From: Chrysopilus asiliformis
Taxonomy: Eukaryota > Arthropoda > Insecta > Diptera > Rhagionidae
Assembly (NCBI GenBank): GCA_964034945.1
Contig: OZ035962.1
Span: 86,716,650-86,780,649 of the forward strand
Direction of reading: 5' to 3'
Length of the DNA: 64,000 bases
Positions 11,742-21,458 of this stretch are shown here, piece by piece. A program made the position numbers and the translations under genes. The notes below the pieces were generated by a model that did not search any database, was not told the origin of the DNA, and worked only from the letters and a program-made list of their open reading frames with translations. Within the stretch, counting starts at the first letter, position 1. Each line of letters starts with the position of its first letter.

Positions 11742-13762
11742 CAGTAGGATTCTTGGCACTTATAACGATGTAGTTATCCATAGCGATGTCACAGTATACA
11801 GTAAGCAAACTCGAAAATAACCCAATTTACTATGTAAGAGTAAAAAGAACATACCATATTCATAGGCAGAAAACACGAGAGCAAACAGCACAGTCATATA
11901 TGCGTGTAACCGAAAATTTGTAAACAAAAGCGACACAGCTGATCGGTATCTTTTGCATTTCGCAATGTGTTTTGCGTGAAATTTAGTCGGCATAAAGATT
12001 AAAAGCTAAATAAAATATCAGCGGAATACACGAAATAGTATGGAAACATGCTAAATTATAAACTTTCTGTTTAAATCACTCACTTCATTTCACAGGAAAT
12101 TGAGAAAAATAATGAAACCGAAATCCACCCGACTCGTTTCCCATCAAATCAGAGCAACTGAAAGAAACAATTGCAAACGGGCATTGCCGTATCTGATTTT
12201 TCTGCTGTTGATTTTATATTTCAGAGGAGGGAAATTTAAAAATTGAAATCTGTTTTGACCACCATTTCTTATAAAAGTACAAATATTCTTCATTTTAGGT
12301 TGAAAATTTGGATAGAAAATTTAAATTGTCAGGATATAGTAGAAAAGCAATTAATATCAAATCTTCGGTCCATCAAAATCATTTTACAAATGACGTGATG
12401 CTAATTTCAAAGCAATAATGACGTTTGAGAAAAAATGCAGTACCAGTTTGGACTGAATTTCTAATTTTCTATATTCAAACGAACATAATTTGCAACTTAT
12501 TTTAGAATTGTATTTAATTTCTAAGGAAAAAAATACATTTCGCAACTGACTAATCTGGTAACGTCGTTGCGGCTCTCATCTTTAACAGTATATTTCTTTC
12601 TCTGTTTCACTTTTATTAGATTCCTTTGTGGTCATATTGCTTGTTCATTCTTTGTACCCCAAAAATTTAAGATTTTTCTAACCAATTAGAATGCCTAGAT
12701 TTGGGTATTTCTGGGTTATTCGTTTTCGGTTACACAGGTTATTTTCACATTTAATGTATGAAGTTTGTTTACTGTATACTGTGGCGATGTCGTTATCCAT
12801 AAATACGAATAAGAGCTTTTACGTTTGTGGTAGTGATATAAAATGGCGTTGTATTTGTTTCTCGCTGTCAACTTTCCAATAAAATTACCCTCGACTATGA
12901 CTCTGGCAATGCTGAGCCTTCCAATACGATTTTTAATATCGACTGCTCTCGGACCAGTCGATAAACACTAATGTTTGAGTTTCGTCCACTTAAGAATATT
13001 GTTTAATTGTTGTCGCGTTGGCAAAAACGAAATAAAATGTTGAATGCGTCCCTTAATTGTCTAAACATTACTCGCATTTCCCTTTTCCTTAAAAAAACGA
13101 AATTAAATTCGCCTTTACCTTGTGATCAAGTTGAAATTTTCAAACCGCTGATGAAAAAAAATCTTTCACGCACAGCGAAATGAAAATTACTCTTGCTTGT
13201 GGAGGCCAACAGCGGAAACCGGTTGTAGTGCGGAAAGAGGAAGAGAAACACATGTTGGCAGCAAGAAAGTGCAATGAAATTGAATTCAATCGAAATTGCT
13301 GACAGCAAGAAAAAATCTTTTGTATTTAACCTCAACCATTTGTGTTTATTTTTGTGACATTTTTTTGTTGTGATTGTTAAAAATTTTTCCCAAAAACGTA
13401 AAACCTTTTCATTTGACTAATCCGGGGAAATTCTAAAAAGATTTTCGGAGACTTTTCTATGTTGTTTTTCAAAGGAAAAGTGTGCGGAAATCCATCTAGA
13501 ATTGCATAAAAAACTGCCGGCTGGCCGCCCGACTTATATAAATACTTTTCACAGCTAAATATTAGACTTTTTCGAAAGAAAATTGTTATTTGCTCACTTT
13601 TCAAAATATGTTGAATTTAAAACAAATTTTAAATTTGCCGCTACTGTCAAGATTGTATTTAAATTTTCGCCGCCAGAGGGAAAATTAACCACCTGTGCAC
13701 AATAATACCCTTAGCGATCTTTCCAGATCGTTATTTATCGATTTTTGCCAAGAATCCTACTG
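11742..13762. mobile_element. Element B, inserted in A1 (3-bp CTG duplication)
   Basis: TIR CAGTAGGATTCTTGGCA at 11742 is mirrored by TGCCAAGAATCCTACTG ending at 13762. The flanks are CTG at 11739-11741 and CTG at 13763-13765. The empty site (AATCTGGTAACG) is visible in copy A2 at 12552-12563, which proves a 3-bp target duplication. PIF/Harbinger elements use 3-bp sites of the TWA or CWG kind, which fits. Without the A2 insertion and its duplication, B is 1020 bp and has no recognisable coding sequence. Confidence 0.9.
11790..12783 (+). mobile_element. Family A transposon, inner copy (A2), inserted in B
   Basis: This is an uninterrupted 994-bp copy with the same TIRs as A1. It is flanked by the 7-bp duplication GCGATGT (11783-11789 and 12784-12790). 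The first 768 bp match 10974-11741 and the last 226 bp match the right part of A1. The small number of differences implies that both insertions are fairly recent. Confidence 0.93.
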
Positions 13763-14003
13763 CTGGTAACGTCGTTGCGGCTCTCATCTTTAACAGTATA
13801 TTTCTTTCTTTGTTTGACTTTTATTAGATTCCTTTGTGGTCATATTGCTTGTTCATTCTTTGTACCCCAAAAATTTATGATTTTTCTAACCAATTAGAAT
13901 GCCTAGATTTGGGTATTTCTGGGTTATTCGTTTTCGGTTACACAGGTTATTTTCACATTTAATGTATGAAGTTTGTTTACTGTATACTGTGCCTACAGTT
14001 TAA

Positions 14004-14550
14004 AACATAACAGACGCTATAATTGCCAACCTGGCAATTATTGGATATAATTATGGTGATATTCGTATCAAAATTCGTCCAGTTGTAATAAAACTCCACT
14101 TTGAAGTCAAACTTTCCAATAAGATTTTTTAAAATTTATTCCAATCGGATTTTGATGTTCGGAAGTTTTATGTAGAATCATATCCTAAATAACTTTTGTT
14201 CTTGCACTTTTTCGATGAGATGCACCGTTGTTGAAATATTCACAAAAAAAACGTTTTCGTTTGTATTGGGGGTACCCCCCTAATTGCCCATTTTTGCCCA
14301 TTAACGAACTTAGCCTCGCATTTCACGAAAAATGGATCTGCGCAAAATTTCAAGTCTGTAGCTCACTCCGTACGCCCGCAATCCGCGCCATAGACAGACA
14401 GACAGACGGACGGACGGACATGCAAAAATTAATTATTTTTATCATTCTGAACACACTGGTGTAATTCATTTTTGTGTGTTATGACGGGATTTTGGCGTTA
14501 CAAACGGTAAGGCAAAGTTAATATACCCTTTGGTTTCACCATACGGGTAT
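14004..14550 (+). mobile_element. HINE/mini-me-like element
   Basis: It starts AACATAACAGACGCTATAATTG with the subterminal hairpin TTGCCAACCTGGCAA, then GATATTCGTATCAAAATTCG and GGGGGTACCCCCC. A very short GACA/GACG core lies at 14393-14420, and it ends CACCATACGGGTAT. It is close to full length. Its 5' end lies 5 bp from the target duplication of transposon A1. Confidence 0.85.
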
Positions 14551-14565
14551 AAAAAACGGTTAAAG

Positions 14566-15508
14566 TAGGGTTACCAGACGTCAAAACCGAAAAAGTGTCT
14601 TTGGAGAGAATTAAAGTGATTATTGCGTACAAAAAAGTGAATTTTACAAATCAAAAAGTGATAACTAAAAGTGACATATATAAGTGGTTGTTTTCAGTTT
14701 TACATTACAGTTTGGTCCCATAATTAAACTTTTATACATAGTATTTTTCTAGAATCCTTATTTTTTTTTTAAAATTTCCTTTTCTTTTTGAACGAATTCA
14801 TAAAATTGCATACAATTTAAGTCTTTAAAATTATATTTTGTTATGCGGCAGTCACACGACGCTGTTTTGCCAGCGCTGCTAGATATTGGTTTAGTAGCGC
14901 TGGCAAATAGCAACAGCAGGCAGCGTACTGAGAGGGTTCACACGATTTATGACTTAGTAGCGCTGGCAAACAGCAAAACCGTCGTTTGACATTTGAATTT
15001 GGGCGATTTTTTAAATAATAAACGTAACACACAAATTTAAATTAATAAACGTAAAATAACAACTTAAAATAAACAAACTTTTCCACTTATCAGACTTTTG
15101 ACAGCTCAGTAACCATGCAACAGGGTCACGTGATCCCTAGTAGCGCTGGCAAAGTAGAACGGTCTCTACTTCAATAGCGCTGCTAAAATCATCGCGCTGC
15201 TGCTGTTAGTAGCAGCCTACTAGGGTTCACACGGTGCTGCTGAAAAGGCTGCTAACAGCCAAACAGCTAGCAGCGCTGGCAAAACAGCGTCGTGTGACTG
15301 CCGCATTAGCAATTGGGAAACCCTATATTTAGAAAGTTCTTTATGTTAATTACAAAATTTAACACAATAAACTTGTTTTGTTGAAAATGCTGTAAATGCG
15401 AAATGAAAAAAGTGGAAAAAGTGACTAAGAACAAAAAAAGAAAGAAAAAGAAAGAAATTGGTCGAAAAGTGACAATTGTCACTTTTATAGTGACGTCTGG
15501 CAAGCCTA
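14566..15508. mobile_element. hAT-like TIR element hosting a Harbinger-like MITE
   Basis: The ends TAGGGTTACCAGACGTCA and (inverse) TAGGCTTGCCAGACGTCA are imperfect TIRs. The flanks are GTTAAAG at 14559-14565 and GTTAAAG at 15509-15515. The TIR start fits the hAT consensus YARNG, but hAT duplications are usually 8 bp and only 7 match. The interior is non-coding and contains the 462-bp element at 14844-15305. Confidence 0.75.
14844..15305. mobile_element. PIF/Harbinger-like MITE, TTA duplication
   Basis: TIRs begin TGCGGCAGTCACACGACGCT and are perfectly mirrored for about 38 bp, ending AGTGACTGCCGC-like at 15305 (GTGTGACTGCCGCA). TTA lies on both sides (14841-14843 and 15306-15308). The interior is unusually rich in the word TAGCGCTGGCAAA, repeated about five times in both orientations. 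Confidence 0.88.
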
Positions 15509-15611
15509 GTTAAAGTATTAAAGATATTAAAATTCTCAATATTTTTGCCTAGTGTAAATAGATATTTTTTTACCGTTATCGAGATATTTCAGATGTCTTA
15601 AAGAACTCGTC

Positions 15612-15830
15612 TATATATATATAAATAGTTGTTTGTTTGCCTTTCTGTATGAGACTACAAAACTTAAGAACTATTGGACCGCTTTTTACGCGGTTTTTTA
15701 CAATATGATCTGCGTTGCTAGGAGCAGGCTTTTAGCTATGTTAGATTTTCAAGATTCGAAACAGAAGGTCCTGAAAAGATAACGTTTTTTGCCAAAAGTT
15801 TTTTATAGTTTTTTGGCATTCTAAAATTTC
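15612..15830 (+). mobile_element. Family C repeat copy (RTE-like tail)
   Basis: It runs from TATATATAAATAGTTGTTTG through AACTATTGGACCGCTTTTTACGCG, GATCTGCGTTGC, GAAACAGAAGGTCCTGAAA and a TTTTTTGGCATTCTAAAA block. It matches the inverse of 51420-51765. The short TATATATA-plus-GTTTGTTTG end resembles the 3' tails of RTE-type LINEs or derived SINEs. That class is an inference. Confidence 0.6.
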
Positions 15831-15849
15831 TACAAAACACTTTAAGCTG

Positions 15850-16231
15850 GTAACGAAGGATCTGTTAGTATTTACATATAAGCTAATAATTTCTTTGTAG
15901 GGTGTAAATTACGCAGGGTCGTGAATTTTGTATAAGAGAGTCATGTGAACAGCAGATTTTTTCTCCTAGCTTTATAGGTGTCAAATGGTTTCAGAGACAA
16001 ACATCAAATTTAGTCGCCGTTATCGTTAAATACCGTTACCGTTAGTTAGTTACCGTTAGTTAGTTACCGTTAGTATATTCTACAGTTCTTGAGTAATTTC
16101 GAAAAATTTATTTTTACTTTCTTCTACCGAGTATAATAAAGTATTGTATTCATGAAAAATTTCGACCTCTTAATTTTGCCTAAAAGACATTTCCAGATCA
16201 CTCCTGAGTCGATTGGAGTCATATTAAAAAA
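15850..16231 (+). repeat. Family B repeat, left arm
   Basis: The segment with TATAATAAAGTATTG, ATTCATGAAAAATTTCGACC, TGAGTCGATTGGAG and AAAAAAATGTCTTTCTGTCTG matches the inverse of 30060-30185. It also contains TACCGTTAGTTAG repeats. The words GTAAATTACGCAGGGTC at 15905 recur near 22134 on the other side of the satellite. Confidence 0.75.
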
Positions 16232-18262
16232 ATGTCTTTCTGTCTGTCAGTCTGTCTGTCAGTCTGTCTGTCAGTCTGTCTGTCAGTCTGTCTGTCAGTC
16301 TGTCTGTCAGTCTGTCTGTCAGTCTGTCTGTCAGTCTGTCTGTCAGTCTGTCTGTCAGTCTGTCTGTCAGTCTGTCTGTCAGTCTGTCTGTCAGTCTGTC
16401 TGTCAGTCTGTCTGTCAGTCTGTCTGTCAGTCTGTCTGTCAGTCTGTCTGTCAGTCTGTCTGTCAGTCTGTCTGTCAGTCTGTCTGTCAGTCTGTCTGTC
16501 AGTCTGTCTGTCAGTCTGTCTGTCTGTCAGTCTGTCTGTCAGTCTGTCTGTCAGTCTGTCTGTCAGTCTGTCTGTCAGTCTGTCTGTCAGTCTGTCTGTC
16601 AGTCTGTCTGTCAGTCTGTCTGTCAGTCTGTCTGTCAGTCTGTCTGTCAGTCTGTCTGTCAGTCTGTCTGTCAGTCTGTCTGTCAGTCTGTCTGTCAGTC
16701 TGTCTGTCAGTCTGTCTGTCAGTCTGTCTGTCAGTCTGTCTGTCAGTCTGTCTGTCAGTCTGTCTGTCAGTCTGTCTGTCAGTCTGTCTGTCAGTCTGTC
16801 TGTCAGTCTGTCTGTCAGTCTGTCTGTCAGTCTGTCTGTCAGTCTGTCTGTCAGTCTGTCTGTCAGTCTGTCTGTCAGTCTGTCTGTCAGTCTGTCTGTC
16901 AGTCTGTCTGTCAGTCTGTCTGTCAGTCTGTCTGTCAGTCTGTCAGTCTGTCTGTCAGTCTGTCTGTCAGTCTGTCTGTCAGTCTGTCTGTCAGTCTGTC
17001 TGTCAGTCTGTCTGTCAGTCTGTCTGTCAGTCTGTCTGTCAGTCTGTCTGTCAGTCTGTCTGTCAGTCTGTCTGTCAGTCTGTCTGTCAGTCTGTCTGTC
17101 AGTCTGTCTGTCAGTCTGTCTGTCAGTCTGTCTGTCAGTCTGTCTGTCAGTCTGTCTGTCAGTCTGTCTGTCAGTCTGTCTGTCAGTCTGTCTGTCAGTC
17201 TGTCTGTCAGTCTGTCTGTCAGTCTGTCTGTCAGTCTGTCTGTCAGTCTGTCTGTCAGTCTGTCTGTCAGTCTGTCTGTCAGTCTGTCTGTCAGTCTGTC
17301 TGTCAGTCTGTCTGTCAGTCTGTCTGTCAGTCTGTCTGTCAGTCTGTCTGTCAGTCTGTCTGTCAGTCTGTCTGTCAGTCTGTCTGTCAGTCTGTCTGTC
17401 AGTCTGTCTGTCAGTCTGTCTGTCAGTCTGTCTGTCAGTCTGTCTGTCAGTCTGTCTGTCAGTCTGTCTGTCAGTCTGTCTGTCAGTCTGTCTGTCAGTC
17501 TGTCTGTCAGTCTGTCTGTCAGTCTGTCTGTCAGTCTGTCTGTCAGTCTGTCTGTCAGTCTGTCTGTCAGTCTGTCTGTCAGTCTGTCTGTCAGTCTGTC
17601 TGTCAGTCTGTCTGTCAGTCTGTCAGTCTGTCTGTCAGTCTGTCTGTCAGTCTGTCTGTCAGTCTGTCTGTCAGTCTGTCTGTCAGTCTGTCTGTCAGTC
17701 TGTCTGTCAGTCTGTCTGTCAGTCTGTCTGTCAGTCTGTCTGTCAGTCTGTCTGTCAGTCTGTCTGTCAGTCTGTCTGTCAGTCTGTCTGTCAGTCTGTC
17801 TGTCAGTCTGTCTGTCAGTCTGTCTGTCAGTCTGTCTGTCAGTCTGTCTGTCAGTCTGTCTGTCAGTCTGTCTGTCAGTCTGTCTGTCAGTCTGTCTGTC
17901 AGTCTGTCTGTCAGTCTGTCTGTCAGTCTGTCTGTCAGTCTGTCTGTCAGTCTGTCTGTCAGTCTGTCTGTCAGTCTGTCTGTCAGTCTGTCTGTCAGTC
18001 TGTCTGTCAGTCTGTCAGTCTGTCTGTCAGTCTGTCTGTCAGTCTGTCAGTCTGTCAGTCTGTCTGTCAGTCTGTCTGTCAGTCTGTCTGTCAGTCTGTC
18101 TGTCAGTCTGTCTGTCAGTCTGTCTGTCAGTCTGTCTGTCAGTCTGTCTGTCAGTCTGTCTGTCAGTCTGTCTGTCAGTCTGTCTGTCAGTCTGTCTGTC
18201 AGTCTGTCTGTCAGTCTGTCAGTCTGTCTGTCAGTCTGTCTGTCAGTCTGTCTGTCAGTCTG

Positions 18263-18264
<2 letters not shown>
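16232..18264 (+). repeat. 12-bp satellite (TCTGTCTGTCAG)n, left block
   Basis: This is about 2.0 kb of nearly uniform head-to-tail 12-mers (about 169 units), a higher-order form of a GTCT/GTCA tetranucleotide repeat. Rare phase slips occur near 16518, 16940, 17622 and 18015-18055. Because 12 is a multiple of 3, all frames stay open and give spurious SVCQ/CLSV ORFs. This is not coding. It is the expanded core of the family-B repeat, which in the second copy (29.9-30.1 kb) has only a few GTCT units. Confidence 0.97.
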
Positions 18265-18302
<38 letters not shown>

Positions 18303-21034
18303 TTAGGCAGGTGGAAACCTTCAAAAGGCTCCGGATTATCCGGGAGTGTGGGATTTTTACCCACTAAAACCACCTTCCTGCCGGTCTCCATACCGCTGTT
18401 CCTCCCTGGAACTACCGTTAAGTATTACATCGGGGAGGCGGTTTGAGTACTTTCCTCACTCTACGTTCTAGGCTATCTGCTCTTCCTCCTTAATTCCGCG
18501 GCCTGCAACTCCCTGTGTATTCTAGCAATTATGCTTGAAATTGTGTCCCATGCATCTTTGGATTTTAACATCTCCGTCACAAGCGTGTCTGGGCTTACGC
18601 ACGTTTTTGTGAACCTATCCATTTCTGTTCTCGCCGCCTCAAAGCGTTTGCATTTGAATAATACATGTTCGGGATCTTCAATTTCTCCCTCACATTCTGG
18701 ACACCATGGTGAGTCGTCCTGCCCGATTCTATGCAGATAGCCACGATAGCCGCCGTGGCCCGTTAAGAATTGGGTTAAGTAGTAGTTTATCTCTCCGTAT
18801 TTTCGATTTAACCATAATTCTATATTAGGAATCAACCTGTACGTCCAGCGCGCTTTGTCCGATTTTTCCCATCTTTCTTGCCAGTATAACAGAGAGGGGT
18901 GGTTTTCTCTGTCGAGGTTCTCTGTTTCGCCTTCATCGTCCTGCTTTTTGGCGATAAATCTTCTTTTCGCATCTTCTGCTATTAAGTCTATTGGCATCAT
19001 GCCAGCTATCACCCATGCCGCTTCACTAGAGACTGTTCTGTATGCGCTTATAACTCTAAGAGCGCTTAGCCTGTACACCTTATCCAGCCGGCTTTTATTA
19101 ATCTTTGTTCTCAATGCTTCTGCCCAAATCGGGGAACCGTACAGGAGCACTGAGCTTACGACTCTGGACAAGAGAAGTCTCTTACTGCTTCTTGGACCTC
19201 CAATGTTTGGTAACATTATTGAAAGAGCCGAATGGACTTTCGCTGCCTTCTCACTCGTGTAGTCTAAATGTGCTCTGAAGTTCAATTTCTCGTCGATCAT
19301 AATTCCCAAGTATTTAATGGCTTCTTTCGACGTTATGGTGTGCTTTCCGACCGTGATTTTCGCCTTTTCCTTCGCCCGTTGTCTGTTGATCAGAACTGCT
19401 TCTGTTTTGTGCTCTGCTAGCACTAACCCCACTGACTCTAACCATTCTCCGACTATGGCAATAGCCTCATTGGCGATCCGTTCCAATTCGTCGAGGAATT
19501 TGGCGACTACCACTATCGCGATGTCGTCGGCGAATCCTACTACTTTCACTCCCTCAAACGTGCTTAGTTTTAGGATGCCATCATACATGATGTTCCAGAG
19601 TACCGGTCCCAGCACTGAGCCTTGTGGGACCCCAGCTGTTATCTTATACTCCTGTAGTCCTTCTTCAGTGGAATATTCCAAAATTCTATCCTCGAAGTAA
19701 CTGTCCAGGATTTTGAGTAGATATGTAGGCAACCTCATCTTACGTAAGGCTGTCCTAATGTGTCCCCAGTTGGCAGTATTAAACGCATTTTTTACGTCCA
19801 GCGTGATTATGGCGCAGTATTTTTTGGGGCCCCGCTTCCATGACTTGTTTTCCCACACTTCCCTTGCCGTGTCTAATACCGAATTGATAGCGTCTAAGGT
19901 TGAACGCGCTTTGCGAAAACCAAATTGATGTTGGGAAAGTCCTTCTTCACCTTCTGTGATCGGAAGTATCCTGTTTAGTATAATACGCTCCAATATTTTT
20001 CCCATAGTATCGAGTAGACATATTGGTCGGTAAGATGATGGTTCGCCGGGTGGTTTGCCCACTTTTGGCAAAAGTACTAGCCTTTGCCTCTTCCACTTCC
20101 TGGGGAAAGTACCCTCTTCCAAGCAGGTCTGCATTAAATTAGCAAAGAAGTTTGGTTTGTTTTTTAAAGCCGCTTTAAGTGCTATGTTGGGGATCTCATC
20201 CGGACCAGGTGCTTTTTTGTCACCCACTTTCCCGCAAGCCTCCAGAATCTCCTGCGCTGTCACTTCAGGTATTTCCTCCTTTTCTTGCTTTTCTTCATGA
20301 TGATTTCTGCTTTCTGCATGTTGTGGGAACAGCTTTGACACAATCTCGCATAGCATTTTCGGGCATTTTTCTTGCGGAGTTCTTTGGCCTTTTAATCTGG
20401 TCATTACTAATCTGTAGGCACTACCCCAGGGATTTGAATCTGCGTCATCACACAGCTGTTTGAGACTGTCTTTTTTACTCTCTCTAATTTTGTCCCGGAG
20501 TTCTTTTCGCAGTCTCTTATATTCGTGGTTGAGCTCGTCGTATTCAGGTTTTCCTATAGATCTTTGGCTCTTTCTTCTGGCATGATGGCAGCTAGATCTC
20601 AAGTGCTTGATAGCTTCGTTCCACCAGTAGACCGGGGTTCTACTATTGTTGACTCTTCTCCTCGGCATAGAAGCATCGCATGCCTTAATCATGTGTTTGA
20701 CTGTTTGTTGTGCTTTGCTATCTGCGTCGCCTGGTAATGTGGCTAGTTCTTTCATCATCTCGCAGAACACTTCTTTATCAAAAGCCTTGGTTACCCATCC
20801 TTTTTGTACCCATTTTGGTTGGGATACTTTAGCCCTCTTATTTGATTCTATCTCATACAATACTGCTTGGTGGTCGCTGTGGGTATACTGTTCATCAACG
20901 CGCCAATTCAGACCTCTTGAGAGCTCTTTGCTCACAAAGGTGATATCGATCACCGAATGGCACCCATTTTTTCGGAAAGTACTTTTACTTCCCCTATTGG
21001 CCAGGATTATGTCTATTGGGGAAAAGGCTTCCAG
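18265..21034 (-). mobile_element. R1-clade non-LTR retrotransposon, 5'-truncated, in microsatellite
   Basis: Read on the minus strand, coding sequence begins directly at the satellite junction (about 21034). It runs open through 18473, has a ~170-bp 3'UTR and ends in a 37-nt poly(A) (T run at 18265-18301), again abutting the satellite. The 5' end is cut inside the endonuclease domain, as is usual for target-primed reverse transcription. Both junctions lie in the same repeat, so the target duplication is hidden. Some R1-clade families (for example Waldo, in ACAY repeats) insert specifically into microsatellites, and this site fits that behaviour. Confidence 0.92.
18473..21034 (-). CDS. R1-type LINE ORF2 (endonuclease end, reverse transcriptase, zinc knuckle), partial
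   Basis: The frame is continuous from the truncation point. The first GTG/ATG-like position at 20953 is not a real start. Residues upstream of it (FSPIDIILANRG, then SVIDITFVS) and HSDHQAVLYE are the end of an APE-type endonuclease. The reverse transcriptase follows: FGFRKARSTLDAI, LDVKNAFNTANW, AGVPQGSVLGPVLW, and catalytic FADD at residues 474-477 counted from 20953 (19523-19534). A CX2CX8HX4C zinc knuckle (CPECEGEIEDPEHVLFKC) lies near residue 750. There are no internal stops or frameshifts in 2.5 kb, so the insertion is young. The missing 5' part and ORF1 make it non-autonomous. Its product would copy element RNA at nicked target DNA. Confidence 0.93.
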   Translation of the reverse strand: MEAFSPIDIILANRGSKSTFRKNGCHSVIDITFVSKELSRGLNWRVDEQYTHSDHQAVLYEIESNKRAKVSQPKWVQKGWVTKAFDKEVFCEMMKELATLPGDADSKAQQTVKHMIKACDASMPRRRVNNSRTPVYWWNEAIKHLRSSCHHARRKSQRSIGKPEYDELNHEYKRLRKELRDKIRESKKDSLKQLCDDADSNPWGSAYRLVMTRLKGQRTPQEKCPKMLCEIVSKLFPQHAESRNHHEEKQEKEEIPEVTAQEILEACGKVGDKKAPGPDEIPNIALKAALKNKPNFFANLMQTCLEEGTFPRKWKRQRLVLLPKVGKPPGEPSSYRPICLLDTMGKILERIILNRILPITEGEEGLSQHQFGFRKARSTLDAINSVLDTAREVWENKSWKRGPKKYCAIITLDVKNAFNTANWGHIRTALRKMRLPTYLLKILDSYFEDRILEYSTEEGLQEYKITAGVPQGSVLGPVLWNIMYDGILKLSTFEGVKVVGFADDIAIVVVAKFLDELERIANEAIAIVGEWLESVGLVLAEHKTEAVLINRQRAKEKAKITVGKHTITSKEAIKYLGIMIDEKLNFRAHLDYTSEKAAKVHSALSIMLPNIGGPRSSKRLLLSRVVSSVLLYGSPIWAEALRTKINKSRLDKVYRLSALRVISAYRTVSSEAAWVIAGMMPIDLIAEDAKRRFIAKKQDDEGETENLDRENHPSLLYWQERWEKSDKARWTYRLIPNIELWLNRKYGEINYYLTQFLTGHGGYRGYLHRIGQDDSPWCPECEGEIEDPEHVLFKCKRFEAARTEMDRFTKTCVSPDTLVTEMLKSKDAWDTISSIIARIHRELQAAELRRKSR

Positions 21035-21458
21035 CAGTCAGTCTGTCTGTCAGTCTGTCTGTCAGTCTGTCTGTCAGTCTGTCTGTCAGTCTGTCTGTCA
21101 GTCTGTCTGTCAGTCTGTCTGTCAGTCTGTCTGTCAGTCTGTCTGTCAGTCTGTCTGTCAGTCTGTCTGTCAGTCTGTCTGTCAGTCTGTCTGTCAGTCT
21201 GTCTGTCAGTCTGTCAGTCTGTCAGTCTGTCTGTCAGTCTGTCTGTCAGTCTGTCTGTCAGTCTGTCTGTCAGTCTGTCTGTCAGTCTGTCTGTCAGTCT
21301 GTCTGTCAGTCTGTCTGTCAGTCTGTCTGTCAGTCTGTCTGTCAGTCTGTCTGTCAGTCTGTCTGTCAGTCTGTCTGTCAGTCTGTCTGTCAGTCTGTCT
21401 GTCAGTCTGTCTGTCAGTCTGTCTGTCAGTCTGTCTGTCAGTCTGTCTGTCAGTCTGT
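21035..21458 (+). repeat. 12-bp satellite (TCTGTCTGTCAG)n, right block
   Basis: About 35 further units of the same 12-mer lie on the far side of the retrotransposon, with one phase slip near 21209-21222. This is the continuation of the block at 16232-18264, split by the insertion. Confidence 0.96.

Larger units (their letters stand above)
10974..13991 (+). mobile_element. Family A TIR transposon, outer copy (A1), interrupted
   Basis: The left TIR CACAGTATACAGTAAGCAAA starts at 10974 and its inverse (GTTTACTGTATACTGTG) ends at 13991. Both sides carry the 7-bp duplication CCTACAG (10967-10973 and 13992-13998). Removing the inserted element B (11742-13762) and its 3-bp duplication leaves 994 bp, the same length as the inner copy A2, and the two are nearly identical. 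There is no transposase ORF, so it is non-autonomous. A 7-bp duplication is known for ProtoP/1360-type P-superfamily elements, but the superfamily here is a guess. Confidence 0.92.

Noticed and set aside
16152..18446. Long ORFs of SVCQSVCL/SLSV repeats on both strands
   Set aside because: They are produced by a 12-bp satellite whose period is a multiple of three; all frames are open and there is no codon or domain signal.
18531..20463. Plus-strand ORFs of 70-135 codons
   Set aside because: Antisense shadows of the LINE reverse transcriptase.
16232..21458. CRISPR-like array
   Set aside because: Units are contiguous 12-mers with no unique spacers, and the genome is eukaryotic.
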